This document shows, piece after piece, positions 33,617 to 41,895 of a DNA stretch of 64,000 nt. The notes under the pieces were generated by a model. It was given only the letters and a program-made list of their open reading frames with translations. It was not told where the DNA came from and did no database searches. The stretch is from Mameliella sp. CS4. GTDB lineage: Bacteria > Pseudomonadota > Alphaproteobacteria > Rhodobacterales > Rhodobacteraceae. The first letter of the stretch is position 1, and every line of letters starts with the position of its first letter. The stretch covers positions 124,001 to 188,000 of the forward strand of contig NZ_JAHXRQ010000007.1 of assembly GCF_019392335.1 (NCBI RefSeq). The letters are read 5' to 3'. The position numbers were made by a program, and so were the translations under genes.

Positions 33617-35211
33617 TGGTCGACATCGGCACCCTCTCCCTGATCCTTCTGCTGGCGATGTTCGCGCTGCTGGCCATCGGGATGCCCCTGGGCTTTGCCT
33701 CGGCCTTCCTCGCGGTGGTCACGCTGGTCCTGAAATTCGACGTCGATATCCTGTTCCGCACCTGGGGACAGGGCCCGCTCAGCGTGCTGGGCCAGGCCGT
33801 CTACCGACAGATGACGAACTACGTGCTGATATCAGTACCACTCTTCATCTTCATGGCCGCGCTGCTGGAACGATCCGGCATCGCGCGCGACATGTATTCC
33901 TCGCTGAACGTCTGGCTCAGCCGGGTGCGCGGCGGCATCGCCATCGTGACCTCCGTCATGGCCGTCATCATGGCCGCCATGTCCGGTATCATCGGCGGCG
34001 AGGTTGTCCTCTTGGGCCTGATCGCCCTGCCCCAGATGCTGCGGCTGGGCTACAACCAGAATCTTGCCATCGGCACGATCTGCGCCTCCGGAAGCCTCGG
34101 CACCATGATCCCGCCCTCGATCGTTCTGATCTTCTACGGGCTGGTGACCGAAACCTCGATCAAGGCGCTGTTCACCGCCTCCTTCCTGCCCGGCTTCATG
34201 CTGGCGTCCTTCTTCATCATCTACATCATCGTGACGACGCAGCTTTCGCCCGAAAAGGCGCCGCTGCCGCCCGAGGACCCGGACGCGCCGAAAGGGGGCG
34301 AAAAGGGACTGATGTTCCTTGGGTTCATATCCCGTTTCGGCATCTGGATCACCGGTGTGCTGATCCTGCGCGCGCTCTTCTTCACCGTGACCGGAGCCAA
34401 CGAGATCCTCGAAGGGGTCGATCCGATCCTGCTGGGCATGGTTTCGGACATTCCCTGGCTGGTAGGCGCGCTGGTGCTCTTTGCCGTGATCGTCTTCTTC
34501 GTGGTCGGACGCGAACGCACCGCCGCGGGCTGGGAAATGGGCAAGGGCCTGATCGCCCCCATCGTCGTCATCGGCGTTGTCCTGGGGTCGATCTACGGTG
34601 GCATCACCGGCATCACCGAGGCGGCCGGCATGGGCGCGGTGGCGGTCTTCGTCATCGGCCTGATCCGGCGCGAAATGACCTGGGACATCGTCTATGACAG
34701 CCTGATGCGCACGCTGAAATCCACCGGCACGATCATCTGGGTGACCATCGGCGCCGCGGCGCTGGCCGCCGCCTACACGCTGGCGGGCGGTCCGCAATAT
34801 GTCGCCAACATGATCGTTGGCGCCGACATGCCTACCATGACCGTGATCCTCGTCATGATGCTGATCTTTCTCATCATGGGGATGTTCATGGACTGGGTCG
34901 GTATCGTGCTGCTGGTCATGCCGGTCTTCCTGCCCATCGTCGTCCGCCTGCCGGCGGAAGAGATCGGCTGGTTCGCCCATGTGGATGCGCGCTATGTGCC
35001 GATCTGGTTCGGCGTGGTCTTCTGCATGAACATGCAGGTGAGCTTCCTTTCGCCCCCCTTCGGACCCGCCGCCTTCTACCTGAAATCGGTGGCCCCGGCG
35101 CATATCTCGCTCACCGACATCTTCCGCGGCTTCCTGCCCTTCATCGCGCTGCAGCTTTGCGCGCTGGCGGTGCTCCTGGCCTGGCCGCCCATCGTCACGA
35201 TCTTCCTGTGA
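33616..35211 (+). CDS. dctM: TRAP transporter large permease, DctM type
   Basis: A 531-residue inner-membrane protein with about 12 helices, longer than the common ~430. Family blocks: IGMPLGFASAFLAVVTLVLK, VTSVMAVIMAAMSGIIGGEVV, GSLGTMIPPSIVLIFYGLVTE, GITGITEAAGMGAVA and MNMQVSFLSPPFGPAAFYLK. A roughly 100-residue inserted central region (residues 215-315) is what makes it long. It couples Na+ or H+ gradient to uptake. Stop is followed by a family A repeat. Confidence 0.93.
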   Translation: MVDIGTLSLILLLAMFALLAIGMPLGFASAFLAVVTLVLKFDVDILFRTWGQGPLSVLGQAVYRQMTNYVLISVPLFIFMAALLERSGIARDMYSSLNVWLSRVRGGIAIVTSVMAVIMAAMSGIIGGEVVLLGLIALPQMLRLGYNQNLAIGTICASGSLGTMIPPSIVLIFYGLVTETSIKALFTASFLPGFMLASFFIIYIIVTTQLSPEKAPLPPEDPDAPKGGEKGLMFLGFISRFGIWITGVLILRALFFTVTGANEILEGVDPILLGMVSDIPWLVGALVLFAVIVFFVVGRERTAAGWEMGKGLIAPIVVIGVVLGSIYGGITGITEAAGMGAVAVFVIGLIRREMTWDIVYDSLMRTLKSTGTIIWVTIGAAALAAAYTLAGGPQYVANMIVGADMPTMTVILVMMLIFLIMGMFMDWVGIVLLVMPVFLPIVVRLPAEEIGWFAHVDARYVPIWFGVVFCMNMQVSFLSPPFGPAAFYLKSVAPAHISLTDIFRGFLPFIALQLCALAVLLAWPPIVTIFL

Positions 35212-35267
35212 CCCCGGACCGGACCGAGGCCCCCGCGCCCCGGTCCGGTCTCCTTGCGACCCCCGGG

Positions 35268-35331
35268 CTTCTTCTTGGCGAAAATACCCCGGGGGGCCGC
35301 GGCCCTGCCGCGGCGGGGGCAAAGCCCCCTC
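35268..35331. repeat. Intergenic repeat, family A
   Basis: CTTCTTCTTGGCGAAAATACCCCGGGGGG, a CCGCGG-type hairpin and GGGGGCAAAGCCCCC. It lies in the 145-base gap between dctM and the dioxygenase gene. Confidence 0.68.
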
Positions 35332-35356
35332 CCGCCCCGGAGCGAAAGGACAGCCC

Positions 35357-36307
35357 ATGCCGCTGATGTTGACCCAGGACCAGATCGCGCAGTTCGACAC
35401 CCAAGGATTTCTCGTGGTCGAGGACGTCCTGACCCAGGACCGGCTGTCGGCGGTAAAGGCGGAATATGCCGCGCTGCTGGATGCGCTCTATGCCCTCTGG
35501 CAGGACGAGGGCCGCGTGCCTCCCGCCCAAGGGATGGACTTCTGGCAGAAACTGCTGACCTCCTACAGTGCGGGCTGCGACTGGTTCCAGCCGATGGATA
35601 TCTCCCTGCCCGGGGGCGAGATTGCTGCTGATACGCCGTTTCACTTCGGCCCTGCCGTCTTCGACATGCTGACCGACACCCGCCTGCTGGACATGGTCGA
35701 GGACCTGATCGGCCCCGAGCTGACCTCGAACCCGATCCAGCACGTCCGGCTGAAGCCCCCCGCCACCCACCTGCACGCGGACGAGCCGCGCGCCCATGTC
35801 ACCGCGACCGCCTGGCACCAGGACCGCGCCGTGGCCCATGAAGAGGGTGACGAGACCCGCATGGTCACCGTCTGGCTGGCGATCTCGGACGCGACCGAGG
35901 AAAACGGCTGCCTTCAGGTGGTGCCGGGCAAGCCGCGGATGTACCCGCATTGCCCGCAGAAACAGACCGCCATCGCGCCGGGCTACCTGGACGAGGACAA
36001 GGCCCTGGCCCTGCCGGTCAAGGCGGGCGGCGCGGTGCTCTTCCATCCGCTGACGCCCCATGCCTCGCTGGAAAACCGCAGCAGTGATTTCCGCTGGAGC
36101 TTTGACATCCGCTACAATGTCACCGGCCAACCCACGGGCCGCGCCCATTTCCCCGCCTTCATCGCCCGCTCGCGCAGCGCCCCCGAAGCCGAGTTGCGCG
36201 ACTGGAAGAAGTGGAAGACCATGTGGGAAGAGGCCCGCGCCCGCCTGGCGCCGGAACCGCATATCCCCATTCACCGCTGGTCGGGCGACAGCCCGGTCTG
36301 CGCCTGA
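35357..36307 (+). CDS. Phytanoyl-CoA dioxygenase (PhyH) family protein
   Basis: A 316-residue Fe(II)/2-oxoglutarate oxygenase of the PhyH group. Iron ligands: HQDRA (H-x-D near residues 154-156) and a distal His in LFHPLTPHASLENRSSDF; the Arg in FDIRY can hold 2-oxoglutarate. It hydroxylates a small molecule in the cytoplasm. Located between the TRAP permease and a sugar-acid dehydratase, so it probably acts on the imported compound or a side product. A second PhyH gene is 10 kb away. Confidence 0.87.
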   Translation: MPLMLTQDQIAQFDTQGFLVVEDVLTQDRLSAVKAEYAALLDALYALWQDEGRVPPAQGMDFWQKLLTSYSAGCDWFQPMDISLPGGEIAADTPFHFGPAVFDMLTDTRLLDMVEDLIGPELTSNPIQHVRLKPPATHLHADEPRAHVTATAWHQDRAVAHEEGDETRMVTVWLAISDATEENGCLQVVPGKPRMYPHCPQKQTAIAPGYLDEDKALALPVKAGGAVLFHPLTPHASLENRSSDFRWSFDIRYNVTGQPTGRAHFPAFIARSRSAPEAELRDWKKWKTMWEEARARLAPEPHIPIHRWSGDSPVCA

Positions 36308-36399
36308 CACCCCCAGCCCCCTGTCCCGGCCCCCGCGCCGGGACCTCGCGACCCAAGGCCCCGGCACCGGGGCAGGACCAAAGCCGCCAAGAGATCGAG

Positions 36400-37896
36400 A
36401 TGAACAAGACAGTCCGCCTTTCCGACGCCGACAATGTCGTCACCGCCGTCACCCCGCTGGAAATCGGCCAGGAGGGGGCGCGCCAGCTGATCCCGCGCGG
36501 GCACAAGATGGCGACCCAGGCGATCCCCCAGGGGGCGCCGGTCATCAAATACGCGCAGGTGATCGGATATGCCGCCGAGGACATCGCCCCGGGCGCCCAT
36601 GTGCACACCCACAACCTCGAATTTCGCAACGTCGACACCGAATACGAATATGCGACGAACATTCGCCCCGCCGCCCCGGCCGCGACGCCCGACAGCTTCA
36701 TGGGCTACCGCCGCGCCACCGGCCGGGTCGGCACGCGCAATTACATCGCCGTACTCACATCCGTGAACTGCTCGGCCACTGCCGCGCGTAAGATCGCGGC
36801 GCATTTCACCGACGAGAAACTGGCCGATTATCCCAATGTCGATGGCGTGGTGGCCTTTGTCCACGGCACCGGCTGCGGCATGGCGGGCCAGGGCTCCGAA
36901 GGGTTCGAGGCGTTGCAGCGGGTCATGTGGGGCTATGCGCGCAATCCCAACGTGGGCGGCGTGCTGATGGCCGGGCTGGGGTGCGAGATGAACCAGATCG
37001 ACTGGCTGGTCGAGGCCTATGGCCTGAAACCCGGCCCGCTGTTCCAGTCGATGAACATCCAGGACGTGGGCGGGCTGCGCAAGTGCGTGGACCTGGGCAT
37101 CCAGAAGATCGAAAAAATGCTGCCCCTGGTGAACGAGGCGCAGCGCAGCGAATGCCCCGCCTCCGAGCTGATGGTCGCCCTGCAATGCGGCGGCTCGGAC
37201 GCCTGGTCGGGGATCACCGCCAACCCCGCCGTCGGTTACGCCTGCGACCTCCTGGTGGCGCAGGGCGGCACTGGCGTTCTGGCCGAAACGCCCGAGATCT
37301 ACGGCGCCGAACACCTGCTGACCGCCCGCGCCGTGGACCGCGCCACCGGCGAGAAACTGGTCGACCTGATCCGCTGGTGGGAGGATTACACCGCCCGGAA
37401 CAAGGGCTCGATGGACAACAATCCCTCGCCCGGCAACAAGAAGGGCGGGCTGACCACGATCCTCGAAAAGTCGCTGGGCGCGGCCGCCAAGGGCGGCACA
37501 ACGCCCCTGACCGGCGTCTACAAATACGCCGAACCGGTGACCGCCAAGGGCTTCACCTTCATGGACAGCCCCGGTTACGACCCGGCCAGCGTCACGGGAC
37601 AAATCGCAAGCGGCTGCAATCTCGTCTGTTTCACCACCGGGCGCGGATCGGCTTTCGGCGCGAAGCCCAGCCCCTCGATGAAGGTCGCCACCAACACCGA
37701 GATGTACACCCGCATGACCGAGGACATGGACGTGAACGCCGGCACCATCCTGACCGAGGGCAAATCGGTCGAGGAGGTGGGCCGTGAGATCTACCGGATG
37801 TGGTTGCGGATGGCCTCCGGCGAACAGACCAAGTCAGAGGCGCAGGGCCTGGGCGATTACGAATTCGTGCCCTGGCAAATCGGGGCGGTGATGTGA
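36400..37896 (+). CDS. UxaA/GarD family sugar-acid dehydratase
   Basis: A 498-residue altronate/galactarate-dehydratase-type protein. The N-terminal SAF-like domain carries HKMATQAI and HVHTHNLEF. The main domain shows HGTGCGMAGQG, GLGCEMNQID, ALQCGGSDAWSGITANPAVG and CFTTGRGSAFG, where Cys residues are probable Fe ligands. It removes water from a sugar acid to give a 2-keto-3-deoxy acid. The exact acid cannot be read; the neighbouring SDR and FAH genes would suit a six-carbon deoxysugar acid. Confidence 0.88.
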   Translation: MNKTVRLSDADNVVTAVTPLEIGQEGARQLIPRGHKMATQAIPQGAPVIKYAQVIGYAAEDIAPGAHVHTHNLEFRNVDTEYEYATNIRPAAPAATPDSFMGYRRATGRVGTRNYIAVLTSVNCSATAARKIAAHFTDEKLADYPNVDGVVAFVHGTGCGMAGQGSEGFEALQRVMWGYARNPNVGGVLMAGLGCEMNQIDWLVEAYGLKPGPLFQSMNIQDVGGLRKCVDLGIQKIEKMLPLVNEAQRSECPASELMVALQCGGSDAWSGITANPAVGYACDLLVAQGGTGVLAETPEIYGAEHLLTARAVDRATGEKLVDLIRWWEDYTARNKGSMDNNPSPGNKKGGLTTILEKSLGAAAKGGTTPLTGVYKYAEPVTAKGFTFMDSPGYDPASVTGQIASGCNLVCFTTGRGSAFGAKPSPSMKVATNTEMYTRMTEDMDVNAGTILTEGKSVEEVGREIYRMWLRMASGEQTKSEAQGLGDYEFVPWQIGAVM

Positions 37897-37901
37897 TGGG
37901 C

Positions 37902-37944
37902 AAGCCTTTTCCAAAAGGCTTGAAAGCGATTTCCAAATCGCTTT
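37902..37944. repeat. Pair of perfect hairpins within the operon
   Basis: AAGCCTTTT-CC-AAAAGGCTT (37902-37921) and AAAGCGATTT-CC-AAATCGCTTT (37923-37944) fill the gap between the UxaA dehydratase and the next oxidoreductase. Same style as the array at 29779-29846. Confidence 0.7.
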
Positions 37945-37969
37945 GCCCGCGCAAGCGGAGAGGTTCCGC

Positions 37970-39040
37970 GTGAGTGTCCCCCTCCCCCTCTGCATCATCG
38001 GCGCCGGCTCCATCGGGCGCCGCCATATCGAGGTGGCCAGCGCCTCGCCCACCGTACGGATCACGGCCATCGTGGATCCGGATCCGGCCACACGCGCGGC
38101 GCTCACCGCCGAGGGCCTGCCCGCCGTCGCCATGGTCGAGGACGCCCCCGCAGAGACACGCGCCTGCGTCATTGCCACGCCGACGCCGGATCACTGCCCG
38201 TCGACCCTCGCCGCGCTGGAGCGGGGCTGGGCGGTGCTGGTGGAAAAGCCCATCGCCGACACGCTCGACAACGCGCGGCTCATGGCAGAGACGGCCGCCG
38301 CAAAGGGCCTGCCGCTGATCGTCGGCCACCACCGCCGCTGCCATCCCTTCGTCATGGCCACCCGCGCCGCCCTGCCAGAAATCGGGCAACTGGTCGGGCT
38401 GCAGGGCCTGTGGTCGCTGCGCAAACATGACACCTACTATGACGTGCCCTGGCGCCGCCTGCCCGGCGCCGGCCCCCTGGCCACCAACCTCAGCCATGAG
38501 ATCGACCTGCTGAACGTCTTTGCCGGCCTACCGGTCGAGGTCACGGCGCTGACCTCCAACACCACGCGCGGCCATGTGATCGAGGACACCGCCGCCCTGG
38601 CCTTCCGCTTCGACAGCGGCGCGCTGGGGTCTTTCCTGATTTCCGACGCGGGCGCATCGCCCTGGTCCTTCGAGGCCGCCAGCGCCGAAAACCCGGCCAT
38701 CGCCGCCAGCGGCGAAGACTACATCCGCATCACCGGGACGCTGGGCGCGCTTTCCTTTCCGTCGCTCACCCGCTGGGGCGCCTCCGGCCCGGGAGAGGTG
38801 GAATGGTCGAAACCGCTCAAACGCTTTGACCCGCCGAGATTCGACAAGGTCGACCCGTTGCTGGTTCAGATCGACCGCTTCGCGGCCTTCCTCGAGATCG
38901 GCAGCGACGACATCCTCTGCCAGCCCCGGGACGGCATCGCCGCCCTGGAAATGACACTGGCCACCGCCCTTTCCGGACAGAGGCACCACCCCGTGAAACA
39001 CGGCGAGGTGCCCGGAGATTTCACAGGAGTTCTGACATGA
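37970..39040 (+). CDS. Gfo/Idh/MocA family oxidoreductase
   Basis: A 356-residue dinucleotide-dependent dehydrogenase. It has IIGAGSIGRRHIEVA at the N-terminus, VLVEKPIADTLDNA (E-K-P near residue 95) and NLSHEIDLLNVFAG with the H-E-I-D-L block typical of the family. A GTG start at 37970 with GGAGAGG seven bases ahead is preferred over TTG 37943. It overlaps the next SDR by four bases (ATGA), so both are made together. Acts on a sugar or polyol in the TRAP operon's route. Confidence 0.86.
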   Translation: MSVPLPLCIIGAGSIGRRHIEVASASPTVRITAIVDPDPATRAALTAEGLPAVAMVEDAPAETRACVIATPTPDHCPSTLAALERGWAVLVEKPIADTLDNARLMAETAAAKGLPLIVGHHRRCHPFVMATRAALPEIGQLVGLQGLWSLRKHDTYYDVPWRRLPGAGPLATNLSHEIDLLNVFAGLPVEVTALTSNTTRGHVIEDTAALAFRFDSGALGSFLISDAGASPWSFEAASAENPAIAASGEDYIRITGTLGALSFPSLTRWGASGPGEVEWSKPLKRFDPPRFDKVDPLLVQIDRFAAFLEIGSDDILCQPRDGIAALEMTLATALSGQRHHPVKHGEVPGDFTGVLT

Positions 39041-39759
39041 GACTAGCCGGCAAACGTGCCTTCATCACCGCTGCGGGCCAGGGTATCGGCCGCGCCATCG
39101 CCGAGGGCTATGCCCGCGAGGGCGCCGACGTGACCGCGACCGACCTCAACCCCGACCTGCTGGAGGGTCTGAGCGGCACCACCTTCGCGCTGGACGTGAC
39201 CGACAAACCGGTGCTGACCCGCGCCATCGAAACCGCGCAGCCCGATATCCTGGTCAACTGTGCGGGCTTCGTGCACGCGGGCTCCCTGCTCGAGGCGACG
39301 GACGAGGATTTCGACTTCGCCATGATGCTGAACGTCCGGTCGCAGTTCCATTCCATGCAGGCCGCCCTGCCCGGCATGATCGAGCGCGGCGGCGGCGCCA
39401 TCGTCAACATCGCCTCTATCGCCGGGTCCATCGTGGCCGCGCCCAACCGCTGCATCTATGGCACCTCCAAGGCGGCGGTCATCGGCCTGACAAAATCCGT
39501 GGCGCTGGACTATGTCACCAAAGGCATCCGCGTGAACTGCATCTGTCCCGGCACCGTCGACAGTCCCTCTTTGCACGACCGGCTGCGGGCGATGGGCGAC
39601 TACGAGGAAGCGCGCAAGGCGTTCAACGCCCGTCAGCCCATGGGCCGCATCGGCACGCCCGAAGAGATCGCGCATCTGGCGATCTACCTCGGCTCGGACG
39701 AAAGCGCCTTTACCACCGGCCAGGCCCATGTGATCGACGGCGGCTGGGCGGTTGGCTAA
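39037..39759 (+). CDS. SDR, 2-keto-3-deoxy-L-fuconate 4-dehydrogenase-like
   Basis: A 240-residue SDR. The start MRLAGKRAFITAAGQGIGRAIAEGY with cofactor motif TAAGQGIG, and the block YGTSKAAVIGLTKSVALDYV carrying the catalytic Tyr/Lys, match the group of 2-keto-3-deoxy-L-fuconate and related dehydrogenases (also DHRS6-like). FTTGQAHVIDGGWAVG ends it. Such an enzyme oxidises C4 of a 2-keto-3-deoxy acid to a 2,4-diketo acid, the substrate of the FAH protein at 29859. Family match seen; exact substrate inferred. Confidence 0.8.
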   Translation: MRLAGKRAFITAAGQGIGRAIAEGYAREGADVTATDLNPDLLEGLSGTTFALDVTDKPVLTRAIETAQPDILVNCAGFVHAGSLLEATDEDFDFAMMLNVRSQFHSMQAALPGMIERGGGAIVNIASIAGSIVAAPNRCIYGTSKAAVIGLTKSVALDYVTKGIRVNCICPGTVDSPSLHDRLRAMGDYEEARKAFNARQPMGRIGTPEEIAHLAIYLGSDESAFTTGQAHVIDGGWAVG

Positions 39760-39842
39760 ATGCCGATCCGCCGGAGGCGGCAACCTCTCCAGTGGAGAGG
39801 TTGAGGCGTGAACGGGCAGAGCCCCGGCCCGAACGGAGCGCC

Positions 39843-39864
39843 GTAGGGCGGGGTTCACCCCGCC
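39843..39864. repeat. Short hairpin repeat GTAGGGCGGGG type
   Basis: GTAGGGCGGGG-TTCA-CCCCGCC, same unit as at 25630 and 56670, in the 247-base gap before the DMT transporter. Confidence 0.6.
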
Positions 39865-40006
39865 GCTCCCGATCCCCGCCGCAACGCGACAAGTCCTGAC
39901 GAAAGGCAAATATTTCCTGTAACTTCTTGATGTTGTTGCGTCATCCTCCTGTCCACGCGTGGACACCCCCATTGACGCCACCCCGTCCAGGTCCCAAGAA
40001 CGCACC

Positions 40007-40918
40007 ATGTCCGAAGCCAAACCCCGCGAAGACCGCACAGCCTCCGGCGTGCTGATGATGGCGCTGGCCGTCCTCGGCTTTACTTGCATCGACAGCTCGG
40101 CCAAGTGGCTGATCCTCGCGGGCCTGCCCGCGCTGCAGGTGGTCTTTGCCCGCTACGCCGGACATTTCATCATCGCCGTGGTCCTTTACGGCGTCCAGGA
40201 AGGCCGGCAGGCCTTTGTCTCGAACGCCCCCCTCCGCCAGCTCTTGCGCAGCCTCTTCCTGCTGGGCAGCACGGTCTGCAATTTCACCGCGCTGAAGTAC
40301 CTGCCGATCACCGTGACGACGACGATCATGTTCGCCGGTCCCATCGTCGTCACCCTGCTGGCGATCCCGATCCTGGGGGAAAAGGTCGGACTGCGCCGGA
40401 TCGTGGCGGTCTGCGTCGGCTTTCTGGGCGTGATCGTGGTGATGCAGCCCTGGGGCGTCGATTTTCACCCGGCCATGTTCCTGTCGATTGCGGCGCTCTG
40501 CATGGCGGCGCTCTATTTCATCATGACGCGCCTGCTGGCGGGCATCGAGGGCAATGCCACGCAACAGGTCTGGTCCAGCGGAGTGGCGAGTTGCGCCCTG
40601 ATGCCCTTCGTGCTGGGCAACTGGGTCTGGCCCGAAGGCAATGCCTGGATCGCCTTCGTCCTGATCGGCTGTTTCGGCGCATCGGGCCATATCGCAGCGG
40701 TCACCGCCCACCGCTGGGCCGACGCCTCGATCCTCGCGCCGGTGATCTACATCCAGATCTTCCTGGCCGCCGTCGCGGGCATCCTGCTCTTCGACACCTG
40801 GCCCACCGTCTGGACCCTGGGCGGCGGGGCGATCATCATCGTCTCGGGTCTCTACATCTGGCAGCGCGAGCGCGCCTTGCGCGGTCGTGTCCGCCGTCCT
40901 TTGCCGCATACCCGTTAG
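40007..40918 (+). CDS. EamA/DMT family transporter
   Basis: A 303-residue protein with ten hydrophobic segments arranged as two EamA repeats (first around SGVLMMALAVLGFTCIDSSA to VVVMQPWG, second from FHPAMFLSIAALCMAALYF to the end). It is the drug/metabolite exporter or importer superfamily; direction and substrate are unknown. ATG 40007 (MSEAKPRED) is preferred over GTG 39959, which would add a polar stretch before the first helix. Lies after a 247-base gap, so probably a separate unit. Confidence 0.85.
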   Translation: MSEAKPREDRTASGVLMMALAVLGFTCIDSSAKWLILAGLPALQVVFARYAGHFIIAVVLYGVQEGRQAFVSNAPLRQLLRSLFLLGSTVCNFTALKYLPITVTTTIMFAGPIVVTLLAIPILGEKVGLRRIVAVCVGFLGVIVVMQPWGVDFHPAMFLSIAALCMAALYFIMTRLLAGIEGNATQQVWSSGVASCALMPFVLGNWVWPEGNAWIAFVLIGCFGASGHIAAVTAHRWADASILAPVIYIQIFLAAVAGILLFDTWPTVWTLGGGAIIIVSGLYIWQRERALRGRVRRPLPHTR

Positions 40919-40965
40919 ATAGAACACCTTATCGGGTTTCGCCGGACCTGCGGTCCGGCGATCCG

Positions 40966-41014
40966 CCGGGGGCTCTGCCCCCGGACCCCCGGAGGTATTT
41001 CAGGCCCAAAGAAA
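40966..41014. repeat. Intergenic repeat, family A, inverted
   Basis: GGGGGCTCTGCCCCC followed by CCCCCGGAGGTATTTCAGGCCCAAAGAAAC is the reverse complement of the family A unit. It sits between the DMT transporter and a convergent SDR. Confidence 0.68.
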
Positions 41015-41033
41015 CATGGGCCTCACCCAGAGA

Positions 41034-41771
41034 TCAGCCGCGCCCGATATAGGGCATCGCGCTTGCCATGACGGTCATGAACTGCACATTCGCCTCCAGC
41101 GGCAGGGACGCCATGTGCAGCACCGATTTTGCCACGTTCGACACATCCATCACCGGTTCAACCGCGATGGACCCATCCGCCTGCGGCACGCCCTTGGTCA
41201 TCTTCTCGGCCATGTCGGTCAGCGTGTTGCCAATGTCGATCTGCCCGCAGGCGATGTTGTAGGGCCGCCCGTCCAGCGACAGCGACCGCGTCAGCCCGGT
41301 GATCGCATGTTTCGAGGCCGTGTAAGGCGCCGACCCCCAGCGCGGCACATGGGCAGAGACCGAGCCGTTGTTGATGATCCGCCCACCCTGCGGGTCCTGC
41401 CTGCGCATCCGCGCAAAGGCGGCGCGGGCGCAGATGAATGATCCGGTCAGGTTGATCTCGATGCAGCGGCGAAAATCCTCGACGCTGGTCTCGTCGATGG
41501 TCCCGCCCATGACCGAGACCCCGGCATTGTTGAACAGCGCGTCGATCCGGCCCCATTCCGCCAGCGCGGTGTCGAAGGCGGCATCCACCTGCCCCTCGTC
41601 CACCACGTCGCAGGGCAGTGCCAGCGCGTTCTCGTGGCTGTCGGCCATCTCGGCCACCGTGGCCTCGGTGCGCCCCACGATCCCGACCTTCCAGCCCGCC
41701 GCCAAAAAGGCCTCTGCGCAGGCCTTGCCGATCCCGCGCGCGCCGCCGGTGATGATGATTGTCTGGCTCAT
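41034..41771 (-). CDS. Short-chain dehydrogenase/reductase
   Basis: A 245-residue classical SDR with TGGARGIG at residues 8-15, NNAGV near 86, catalytic Ser in NNGSVSAHVPR and YTASKHAITGL. The stretch SVSAHVPRWGSAPYTASKHA is typical of the cyclohexanol/3-oxoacyl-type group. It is the second gene after the IlvD/Edd dehydratase on the minus strand, 124 bases downstream, and may oxidise a sugar-acid intermediate. Substrate unknown. Confidence 0.87.
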   Translation of the reverse strand: MSQTIIITGGARGIGKACAEAFLAAGWKVGIVGRTEATVAEMADSHENALALPCDVVDEGQVDAAFDTALAEWGRIDALFNNAGVSVMGGTIDETSVEDFRRCIEINLTGSFICARAAFARMRRQDPQGGRIINNGSVSAHVPRWGSAPYTASKHAITGLTRSLSLDGRPYNIACGQIDIGNTLTDMAEKMTKGVPQADGSIAVEPVMDVSNVAKSVLHMASLPLEANVQFMTVMASAMPYIGRG

Positions 41772-41895
41772 GGTGTCCCTCCCCCATGTTTCTTCTTGGC
41801 AGAATTGTCCCGGGAGGCGCCGACGGCGGGGGGCGTTTCAAGAGCATGCCTCTGGCATGATGCCCCCCTTCCGGCCCCTCCGCCCGCACCCGCGC

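Noticed and set aside
40919..41033. Invertible or phase-variable element at the family A inverted copy
   Set aside because: There is a matching unit in opposite orientation elsewhere, but no recombinase and no flanking identical repeats.
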